Shown: positions 41,601 to 53,600 of the stretch, piece after piece
Position numbering within the stretch: the stretch's first letter is position 1
Layout: each line of letters begins with the position of its first letter
Assembly: GCA_916613615.1 (NCBI GenBank)
Contig: OU744726.1
Coordinates: forward strand, 22,385,515 to 22,449,514
DNA: 64,000 nt
DNA from: Steromphala cineraria
Lineage: Eukaryota; Mollusca; Gastropoda; Trochida; Trochidae
Reading direction: 5' to 3'
Position numbers and translations under genes: made by a program
Notes under the pieces: model-generated
What the model saw: only the letters and a program-made list of their open reading frames with translations
What the model was told of the DNA's origin: nothing
The model's database searches: none

Positions 41601-44600
41601 CGGCCATCTTGGATTCTCAAAACCGAAACGTCTACCTTTCTGTGAGGAATCACCATGGGTATAACATACTACAATTTCAGAATGGTATCTGGATTGGTAA
41701 AGGAGGAGTAGTCTTTTTCATGAAATCTAATTGAAAATTCAATATGGCTGCCATGGCGGCCATCTTGGATTCTCAAAACTGAAACATCTACCTTTCTGTG
41801 AGGAATCACCATGGGTATAACATACTACAATTTCAGAATGATATCTAGATTCGTTTAGGAGGAGTAGTCTTTTTCCTGAAAGTTTACGGACGGACAGACG
41901 GACGGACGGACAGACGGACAGACGGACAGACAGACGGACGACGGACGAAGCGCCATGACATAAGCTCACATTTACTTTGTAAAGGTGAGCTAAAAACATA
42001 CCTTTGAACTTTCAGGTGGAATTCTAGTTCTTCTTCTGGGTTTATTCTGAACAAATCTCTCAAGTTCAGAACTGAAATAAAAATTGAATCATAAGACGAT
42101 TAATTGAAACAGACAATTGAAAAATAACAATATACTTATATTCTACAAAGGTGTCAAACATATGAAAGAATAAATACAGCTATTTCTCATAATTGCAATA
42201 CCTATACCTAATGTTACCACAAATATATATACATATATATTCAATTTCCATGATTGTTCATCTCCTTTATAAAGGCAGAGAATATAAGTCAAAATGTTGT
42301 ATCAATTATTAAGAAAGTATTATTCATATATCATTAATATTTATCCTGGGATCTACAATGGAAAATCCATGATTATTTGGACAATTGGTTGCACAAAATC
42401 TTGTTAAAACATTATTTATTTAAAACCGCAACTCACCTGCCACGCCCCATGGCCGTCTGTACTTGAATGTTGGGATCTTCTTACCTGACGACTCCTGAAG
42501 TACTCGACCTGTTCAACAGGAACAGTTATCATCGGTTTCGTAATTAAAAGCTTAAGTTAATTAAGCTTTAAAAGTCCTGTATATTGCCCAAGTGACGCTA
42601 TACAAAAATACACTTGCTCAATGAATTTTTCTTGTACATGACACCGACTTTCCATGAAAATATATCTGATCTGACTTTTTGTCATACATACATATATATA
42701 TATATAAGAACATTTTTGATCAGATGTTTGGATTTGTTAGAACTTAGCAAGGACAAATAAGGGAAGAGTTATTTGAAGAAACAATGTGCAAAGAAAAGTT
42801 CTGTTTTCCTGTATAAATTGTTAGAGTTTACAAACTCATATGGGTCATACATGGAAATTGGTGTCACATATCAAGCAAAAACCACATATGGCCATTTTAG
42901 TGTAAACTCCTCTTAGGTTTTCAAGATAAGAAAATGGGTTCACATTACTTTAACCCTGTGGTGTGTCATTACAAAAAATCTTTGAATTAATCAAAAGCTC
43001 TCTGTCTAGCAATTTGAAACACTTATTTTCTTTTCTTTTTTTTGTGATATCCTTTCATGCTACAGTATTCTTACAACTTTGTTAATTACAAATAGCAATT
43101 TGTTTTGGTAAAAAAAGAAATGATAGTATATTTTTTTTCAAAAGATTCTTGATTTGACATAGAGTCAACTCTTAAAACTCAAAATCTTTGAAAATTCAGG
43201 CAACACTCAAAATTGAAAGGCACTGACCAATCTTTCACATGCTCCATAGATAATTTCAAACAACAGTCTATTACATTTCTACGAATCACTGAACATGCCA
43301 TTCACAATATGTACCAGCTACCCCATCTCAGGGACTGTACAGAACTGTCTACTTTTAAATCAGCTCTTAAGACACACTTCTTTCGATTGGCGTTTGTGGA
43401 ATGATCCTCTCTCTGCCCCTCTCTGTTGTATATAACTTTGTCTTGCGCTTTGAGCATTTTTAAAATGGAATACAGCGCAATATAAGCATACATATATAAT
43501 AATAAATATATATATGTACATCTTTGTCACATACTGATCTTTTTACAATCCTTTCCTTTTTTTATTGTTTCATTATCTTACCAACCTGTATTTTAGGTAT
43601 AAATTATTGCACCCCCACAAAAATGCTCTTTTACCAATTAAGGATCTATAAAGTGATCTAATTTTTTTCAAAAATAAAGTAGTTGTTCATGCATAAACTA
43701 CCCCTCCTGGATTGTTTTGAACTTTTTGCTTGGAGCTTCAAAAGTGTAAAATTTGTAAACGACGTGACATTGGTATATTCTTATATTCAGCCTCTCTCTC
43801 TTTTCTAAAACTCAGGATGTAAAGAAAATAAAAATATCATTTTGTAAATTTAGATTTGTTATAAATCCAAGAACAGAATATTAACTACTTGTAAATCTTT
43901 TTATTTTGAATCAGATGTATTATATTTTAACACCAACATACAATAATAATATTACCGGGTAATGTATGTGAATAATCATTTCCTCTTAGTTATAAAAACC
44001 TTCTTTGGCAAAATCACCTAAAAGTTCCTATGATATCCTCTTATGATGACGTGATAAAGTCAAACAAAAGCATTCCAGTCATAAGTATGGACAAGTTTTA
44101 CCTGTTAATTGTATAAACAAAAGTAATCATTTCAATCTCAAGTAAAACATGCTCTAAAGTCCTTGGGAAAAAAAATCAAAAACTTCCACTTATCACTGTT
44201 GTTTATAAAAAATCAAAACCAAACTTAAACGTATGATCAAATATTTGAACAATCTAAAGGTTTGTTGGTAAAATTGGTAAGAAACATGCAAGACATCACT
44301 AAATTTTTAATATTACTCAATTTGTCTATTGACAATTTTCATCATGCAAAATTCTAAACAACTTCAGATTCAACTTTTGACTCATGGTTACATTCAATCC
44401 TTAATAAATAATATAATACCATTCACATTTGGTCACATCATTTCAAATATGCATATCATACAAAACATATTTTTCATCATGCAAATTTCTAAACATCCTC
44501 TAGATTAAACTTGAGACTCCAGTTGACATTCAATCAATAAAATATCAAATATGCAAATTAGTCACACCACATCAAATAGGGGAAACAGTCAGTAGAACTT

Positions 44601-47600
44601 GTGCATGGTATACAAATCTACTGAGAGTTATATCTTTGTTATCTAGTCGTCAAATGCAGAGGTAAAACATTGTGTTGTGAATCTGGTAATATGATGACAT
44701 GTACTAATGTTAACTTTTGTCATCAGGTTAAATTACTTTTGAGATTTGAACTTAACAACCAAAATGCTACTTTTAAGTTTTGTTGCTTTCAAATATGTGT
44801 TTATTGTGTTTTAATTCGTCGAAATCGTTACACCCCTACTATTTTGTCATATCATTCTGTTAATGAAGCCTTGAATACTATTTTCAGAATAAGCATTACA
44901 TCTATTTCGGCGGCCTAAAAAAAAAATAACATGTTGTATTTCAAGGTTAGGAAATATTTGCACAGTTGATAGTTATTCATTTACTCAGGTGTTTTTAACT
45001 TTAATAGATAGATAATAAAGAATTATTTGGAATGAAAAAAGTGAATAAGCAATTATTTTAAATGAATAGAAAAAACACCGTGCTAAAGGCAGTCTAATGT
45101 TACTGGCAGTCAATCAAAAAGCATCTAATGATAGTACAGAAAATCAATTTTCAAACATCATTGTAGTCATTTTTTTTTCCACAGGTATATAGTGGCTGAG
45201 TTATGGTTAAATTGTGCTTCAAACCCTTATCAAAGATTGATTGATGTTAAACATCAACTAACCTCGACGTTACCACTTCTCGATTTTCGTTCAAAGATTT
45301 TCAAAAAAATAAAAGCTGGACTTAATCAATTTGTCCAATAAACACCTTTTATTAGCCTTTCATTTATACAGCGTAATTATCGGCTGTGAAAAATCCACCT
45401 GGGTTAGGGGCCATAAAACTCGCGCGGGTGTGACATAATAAACAGACTATACAAAGTAACGCATCATTATTTCAACTGAAATACCGCCTAAATAATTGTT
45501 TAATTACCATTGATGTGGATATCTTTTTTACACCAAATGCTTAGTAGTGCTACGTCGTCAAATGAATTATCTAACTGAGTGGACAAAATTTCCTGAAAAT
45601 CGTTAATTATTATTTTTGTTCCTGTGTTATTGTTACGATAGATGTATAGATAATGAGGCTGATTCTGTTTCTGACGTCACAGTATTGGGGCGTGACCAGT
45701 CATGCATTCACTTGTTTGTTGTCAGATAGGTCTAAGCTGCCCATCAAAAGTGGCTTTCAAAAACGGCTTTCATTACCAAACTAAACATATTTGAGTAGCG
45801 ACCTTTAACACACTCTACAATATTGTAATCAAACTTTCTATATTTCAAAGAAAATAGTGAAATATGTTTGTGGTTATTTGAACTATAACACTACTCATCC
45901 ATATTCATGTCCATTGTATCATTTAGTAGTAAATTACTATTCTCATTGGTTACACCTTAAAAAGTTAAAAAGAAACATTGCCATCAATTTTCAGAATATG
46001 TATGAATGTTTCAGTGTAAAAGGCCATGTAAGATCTGTGAGAATTACGTAATTTGAAAACTTTTTGACCTTTCTCAAAAATTTGTAAATCAACCGTCAAA
46101 TCATATCCAATTCCAAAAATAGTTTAAGAGTTGATCTCAAATGGTAATTTTGATAACTATTATTATTTGCCACTTTACAAAGTGAAAATGAAACTATGTA
46201 CTATTTGAGTTTATTCTCTATGGGTTAGTTTTGAAGTTATGTATTTCACCGTGAAATCACTGCAATGCGTCAAGATAACAAAGATATAACTATCATAGAC
46301 TGTAAGGATGGGTATTGCTCTTCATTTTGATATTGACATATATATTGCCATACAGAAAAAACATTTTCATGATATTGATATGTGATTTTGCCACATATTC
46401 ATATTTTTTCAATTCTTAATTCTCTCTGAACCAATTTAAGTGATCAGAAGAATGGTCTAGTTCATCTGTTCGCAATTTTAAAATGCGCAATTTGGGCAAT
46501 ATTTCAGCAGCAACCAGTGAACTATTATTTGTTATAAACTTAGCAAAAGTTGTAGGTTATTTTCATATGAGATAAGTCAAGAAGATTGAATTGGAACAAT
46601 TTTTCTCCCTTTAAAAAAATTCTTATCTATGAAGATTAACATATATAATATATTTTATGCATAATGTAGATACTGGTACAAATATATTGTTTCTGTATTG
46701 CAATATATCAATACCAATAATACTGAGCACACCCTTAGACTGAGAGGATGGCAGATGCACACAAGTGATGCACACAGTGATAGCTACCCTTCAGCTGCAG
46801 TGGATGCTCCCCACTTTGTAATATTGTAGAAGCTGGCCAAACAAAGCATTTAAGGGACGTGAAATGAAACTTTAAACGCATAAGATTTGGGAGAAGCAAG
46901 GATATGGGCAAATATTCTTTATTTTTACTTGACAGTTACATAATGTAAGAAAAAGGCTATACATTGACAAAAATAATCGGAAACAATTTTCTGCTACAAC
47001 CCTGCACCACTCGAGCGGCTTTCATCCGCCATTTTTAAAGGTAAGCATTGCGAGAAAACAAAATTTAATGTGCTGTAATATGCTTATTCATTAACAAAAT
47101 TAAGTAATAACTACTTGATTGATAGATCGTAGCTTCGATGATTGGCTTCATTTCACGATGTTTTTATTTTTTGAGCGATACACTATATTTTTGGTCAAAT
47201 TGTCAAATCTTTAACAACTAAAATTAAGTTTGAAATTATCATGTAAAAATCATATATAATCGTAAACAGGAAAGTCCTCCTGAATTTCTTTTCCACAAAA
47301 ATTACCCCGCTCGAATGGTCCCTTTAAATATAAGGAAAATTGAAGCCATATGATACAAAATGTACCAAAATAAATCAACAGATCATAGAACTGATTTGAA
47401 CATTTTTTCACAGTAATTTAGGTGCAAATACCTTAATCAGTTAACTCTGATTTAATTAAGTACCCATTCAAAATTTTCGTTAATGATTTAACACTAAATT
47501 CATTTTAAAAAATCTTTAACAGAAATTGGTGAAATGTAACAGAAACTAAATGATCAATGGACACTGATAGAAAGCAAGGAAGAAAGATCTAAAATCATAA

Positions 47601-50600
47601 AAGCACTTGCTGCCAAGGGTGTGGAAGCTATTTGTTTCCAGAGTTCAAGGTCATGCAAGGGAGATAACTCTGATATTTATCAATACTAAGTGCCTTTTAT
47701 TATGATAAATCTATTCCTTTATCAGTAGTATATGAGTTAAATTGAAATAAAGAGTTCTCTACCTCATATTGAATAAAGAAATATATCTTATTAAGAAATG
47801 ATATATATAAGATTAATTAACTCTCTTACCTCGCCGGTAAATCTGAGCCACTAGATAAATATCCTTCTCCAAATCAGATTCATTTAGATCCTGTTGAAAA
47901 GATAAAACAAAATTAAAGGCTGTCGGTATTGAGTATTTCTATTTCACAAGTCACAAGATTGTTGTTTAAAAATGATAATAAATCAGGGTAAATGATCGGG
48001 TACTGTAGCACTTACTTCTAAAATACAATTTGATGTAAAATGTGGCTAAACATCCTTTTGTAGATTGTTTAAATTCAACATTGTATCAGACATTGCTCGG
48101 AGACTCACTGTAAAGAGCCCATTGTTGTTCAGTAGTTTATCCATGTTCAGGGGCATCCCCTTGTTGTCATTACGAACCAGAAACTTCTCACTGTAAAGCA
48201 AGTAATAGTAAGTCCAAAGCTTTATTTAAAAACATAAAATCAAAATTCTTGTTTATGAAGGCAAGACATCAAAAACAAATTTGTATTGAATATTTTTTAA
48301 CCTTTTTTGTTTGTTTCTAGTTGTAAAAAACATTTGAAGGAAGAAAGCTTTCACACCATTTTGAATTTGCAGTAAAACCATTGCTAGTTTGGAGAACAAA
48401 GCAAAATTCAATACTTTATTCAATAACAACTGCATGCTCTAGGTAACATTACCATAACTACTCATAAATACAGTTTTATTAAAATTTTAAGTTGTAACAA
48501 TAAAATGGATCATAAAATGTACCTGATGAATTTGCTAGCCTCGTTGTCGAAGAGCGAAAAGAACGTCTCGGACTCCTCCCCTACGTTACAGGCGAAGGAC
48601 TTGAAGTTGACGAGGAGGTGGGTCATCATTGTGAACTTGTTCTCGCGACTGCTGCGAGATTTGAACTGGCTTACAGCTCTTTTCCGTGGCTAAAAAAGTA
48701 ATCCAAATAAGTACCATACTCGAAAGATTTTCAAAGTTCTGTTATATTATCTTTGATTTTTCTGTTACCATGATAAGATATTTAGGCTTTGATCCAGTCT
48801 AAGTAAACCTAGCTTCAATAATACTCGCTTCACTCCCGATATTGAGACTGGCAAGTAGTAGTAGCTGGTCGCGTCAGCAGATCTATCGAATTGATCAATC
48901 AGGGATTGTCTTGCCAAGCCACAATAGTCTGCATTCGCACAGATAACGTTGGAGGGTCATAAGTTCGCAAAAGGTCATCTGACAGGCCCCGCTACTACTA
49001 CTTGCTAGACTCAATATCAGAAGTGAAGCGAGTATTATTGAGGCTAGGTTAACTTAGACTGGCTTTGATCTTTTTAGCCTGATATCTGGTTGAAAAGGGT
49101 TTTAATCAAGGGATCAAATTTTTAAAATCCTCTTGCAAAACACATGAGGCTCCTTACCAATTTTGACAGAAATTGAGCAAATATAATGCAATATTGACTT
49201 GAAATTTGGTGTGATACTGAGATAATATGAAACCCACTTAGTGAATAATAAAGAAGTTGAAACTCTTTCATTGACTGTTGAGATAACATAAGACCAATTC
49301 GGTTAGATATTTATATAAGTTAAACCGCATTTAGTGATACTTTGAGATAACCCCATTCAATTGAATATTATACAATTATTGACTTCAAGTGAGGTTGATC
49401 CAATGATTTGTCCACCTTGGACACGTGATATTCACAGAGGCAACGTTGATCCAATGATTTGTCGACCTTGGACACGTGATATTCACAGAGGTAACGCCAA
49501 CAAATCATTGGATCAACCGAATCTGAAGTCTATAATTGTTTAATTAATTGAATTGTTTTCTTGAATATTACTTTTCTTTTGTGCAAATAAGGGACATCAC
49601 TCTAATAAGCCTAAAACTATAAGGGACATAACTCTTATTCAGCACTGTCATAAAGCGATGCCTTTTGCTTGATAAACAGAGCAACATGATGTGCGGAGTT
49701 TGAGACAATTCACAAATCTATTTTAGCCACCAGAGGTGCTTGGATTGTTTTATGAACCTCTCGCGACTCACACAGGTTGACATTGTTTGACGTCAATGCT
49801 GTCATGTGACCAAGTGGGCCAATCAGAAAGACGGATATAATCCAATTATATAATGATGCTTTATGTTGAGCTGAATTCAGAGAGATATTATCGCTGCTGC
49901 TCACCCATGATCCCATGCTGTTCTCGACACTGTGAGTGTGCAGCCTGTACAGCTCCACGATGCTGCACTGTTCTGGTTCCACCTGCTTCCCCTCTCGTCT
50001 CGGAACCAGGTCCAGACCCAGCTTCCTGCAGACAGAGAGACGACAAAATTAGATGACTACTTACCATTATAAACAAAACCTAAAGACATAGCACCTTATG
50101 ATACCAGTGTATGAAATAAGCCTGAGAAGTTACCAGCCCGAAAGAATGATTTTACTTAATTTCATGAAGTTACCCGTTTCGGGCTGTCGGACGGGTCTTA
50201 TTTCATACACTGATGATACTGCATTTCACTGACCAGGTCCAGACTCCTGGAGACGCAGAAATGAAAATTATTCCTGATTAACAATAAATAATGCTCTTAA
50301 GTCAAAAATTACCTATGATAACCATGATGATGCAATATTCCAATTCAACCTGCTTGGGGACCATAACCTATTCTGAAAATGTCTTCTGGATTGAATGAGA
50401 TGGAAATATTCACTTACTATCAATACCCTTTTAGTCTGGGAAAAAATTATACAATGATAAACAGTTCAAGCTCATTCTGCCATCTCATATCCATATGATT
50501 ATCTATTTACAAAAAGAGGAGAGGTTTATAATAAGAATACATTATCTGGAATGTTCTGTTAAATTGGAACAAACCCATAACCTTGTTGAGGGATTGAGGT

Positions 50601-53600
50601 GGCTTGGCCAACCCCTCAAGTTTATATGCCATAACCGCTCTGCATCATTAACTAGATACCGCAAAAGCAGAGCAGCCCCGGAACTTGGGGTTTCGCCTTA
50701 CCCTGTTCCGCCTTTTCCAGGCCTCACCAAATTGGGAATTTTCTCTTGACCTTGACCTTTGACACTGTAGGTCACACAATCAATGAACACATTTCATTGA
50801 GTATAACATCATATGATTATCTATTTACAAAAAGAGGAGAGGTTTATAATAAGAATACATTATCTGGAATGTTCTGTGAAATTGTAACAAACCCATAACC
50901 TTGTTGAGGGATTGAGGTGGCTTGGCCAACCCCTCAAGTTTATATGCCATAACCGCTCTGCATCATTAACTAGATACCGCAAAAGCAGAGCAGCCCCGGA
51001 ACTTGGGGTTTCGCCTTACCCTGTTCCCCCTTTTCCAGGCCTCACCAAATTGGGATTTTCTCGTGACCTTGACCTTTGACACTCAAGGTCACACAATCAA
51101 TGAACACATTTCATTGAGTATAACATCATTGTAATGAAATAATGTGTTAAAAATTAAATTAATCCATTTTCTCCATATATGTTGACCTTGCTGTGACCTT
51201 CGACATTTCGTATCCAAAACTTTTTGAAAATTTTGTACTTCTCAAGAGATAATATATACAAAATCTAAACTTCATAGCACAAAAACTTTTCAAGTTATTG
51301 TGTTTACAAGGAATTGCAATAACTCATATCTCATGACCTTGACCTTTGACCTTCAAGGTAACACAATCATTGACACTTTTTATTGAGTATAACAAACATG
51401 TATTGATTAAAAGTGTTCATAGTTAAAATAAAGCATTTTCGCTAAAACATGCTTACGTCATGACCTTGCTGTGACCTTGACCTTTGACGGATTGTAGCCA
51501 AAACCTTTTCAAAGTTTTTTACTTTTCCAAGGATGATATATACCAAGTTAGAGCTTCATAGCACAAAAACTTTTCAAGTTATCGCGTTTACAAGGAATTC
51601 TTAGAGTGAATACATATCTAGTGACCTTGACCTTTGACCTTGAAAGTGAACGTGTCAAAATCGTTCCCCCGAGGTATGAGTATTAAGGTATGAATAAGAG
51701 TTCTGGAAAGCTTAGTGGAAAAAAGTTATAGCTAGAAGTACGAGTGCGGCGGCGGCGATGGAAACTTCACAAAAACTGATAGCAGCCCCGTCCTTAGACG
51801 GGCCTGCTAATGACTATAAAGCAAACAACAAATCATAACCTTGCATATCACCTGATCAGTATTTCCAATAACTCACCAGTTGCCCCAGTCAATACGAGAT
51901 ATAATCTCTTCCCGGTACTCCCAAGCCTTGTCATTGGTCAGTGTATCTGAGACTAGCTTAGATCGGAACCCAAGAAGTTCCAGCATCTCCTTACAGATGG
52001 TCTCGAACAGTGGACTGTGGGTCTGGTGACATATATCAGTGATTTTTATTGAAGATTAATTTGTCATGATTTACACATTATGAACTGTTAAAAATCAAGT
52101 CAATGAAGGACATTTACAGGCTGCATAAATAAGAAGAGGAAAATTTTCAGGAAACAACAAAAGGAGTCCAGGGAATTAGAAAAGGTAGGGGTCATTGGCC
52201 ATTTTGCACATTGGATGAAAAAAAAAATATATTTCATTTAAATTTTGAAGTTTTCTATTGATAAAAAGGCAATTGCCCCTTTGAAATTGTAAAAGTTAAA
52301 AAAGAGTTTAGACATCTTTCACAATTCCTGGGAGTCATTATCTTATAAAACGGTACTCAGATCAAAACTGCATTAGGGTATGAGTTTTAAGTTTCTACTG
52401 ATTCAAATGAGATTACTCTACTTTGGGAGATCAAACAAAGAGGTAGCTGTTAAAATGTTATTATTTTAGGGACTTACCATATTCAACCTAGGGACACCGG
52501 GGACGCTTACAAAATTGACTTGGGTGTGAATGACGACCTAAAACTAAAGACTACTCAAGTGGAACTGTATCAAGATTGTCTTTGATAACTGATAAGGCGT
52601 TCAAAACATACTTACAAATTATTGAGTAGGAAATAACGCATATTGCTGCTTAATGAACAATGAATTTACTTTTTTTAGTACAGCTGGTAAAACTTTTAGG
52701 GGCAATTATTAGGTCAAATACGGTAATTGGTTCAGCCTTGCATTCTCCTACCACAAAGAGACGTTTCCAGATACGGTTCCATTCTTTCAGGACAAAGCTG
52801 GCTTCTTTGGCAATCGCATCCTCCACCGGTGTAATAGTTTCATATTGGCTGAAACAAGATCACATTTATGATATCAGTAGATATTGCTTCAAAGCATGTT
52901 ACAACTACTGGATCTGAGTGCTAGTAGGCATTGAATAAAACACATGAAAACAGTATTTTATGAACGATAATGGTGTAACTATTTTTTTTATTAGTTTCCT
53001 ATTGGCTATAGGTAAAAATAATCAAAATCATAAGAAAACTAGATTAGCGTTTGCGGGATACCGCAAAAGCAGAGCAGCCCCGGAACTTGGGGTTTCGCCT
53101 TACCCTGTTCCGCCTTTTACAGGCCTCACCAAATTGGGAATTTTCTCGTGACCTTGACCTTTGACACTCAAGGTCACACAATCAATGAACACATTTCATT
53201 GAGTATAACATTATTGTAATGAAATAAAGTGTTAAAAATTAAATTAATCCATTTTCTCCATATATGTTGACCTTGCTGTGACCTTGACCTTCGACAGTTT
53301 GTACCCAAAACTTTTTGAAAATTTTGTACTTCTCAAGAGATAATATATACAAAATCTAAACTTCATAGCACAAAGACTTTTCAAGTTATTGTGTTTACAA
53401 GGAATTGCAATAACTCATATCTCATGACCTTGACCTTTGACCTTAAAGGTCACACAATAATTGAACACTTTCTATTGAGTATAACAATCATGTATTGATT
53501 AGAAGTGATCATAGTTAAAATTAAGCATTTTCGCTAAACCATGCTTAAGTCATGACCTTGCTGTGACCTTGACCTTTGACGGATTGTAACCGAAACCTTT

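Larger units (their letters stand above)
37021..41996. mobile_element. Large Pearl/HINE-like element with tandem core
   Basis: It opens gctcaccttaaaatg and closes taaaggtgagctaaaaa, so the ends are short inverted repeats. Degenerate relatives of the core (ggctgccat, ccatcttggattct, gaaatctaattgaaaa) lie at 37080-37330 and 38500-38720. A clean array runs 40010-41880, then agtttacggacgg, an ACGG/CAGACGG microsatellite (41888-41945) and cgccatgacataagctcac. This layout matches Pearl-type non-autonomous elements of bivalves, which have been linked to Helentron rolling-circle elements. Left boundary is uncertain. Confidence 0.65.

Noticed and set aside
41739..41999. 86-codon minus-strand frame with [14 protein letters not shown]
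   Set aside because: It is a translation of the ACGG microsatellite at the end of the Pearl-like element.
43201..43490. Intact LINE
   Set aside because: Only the last ~40 codons and the 3' tail are present; no endonuclease or reverse-transcriptase core is visible.
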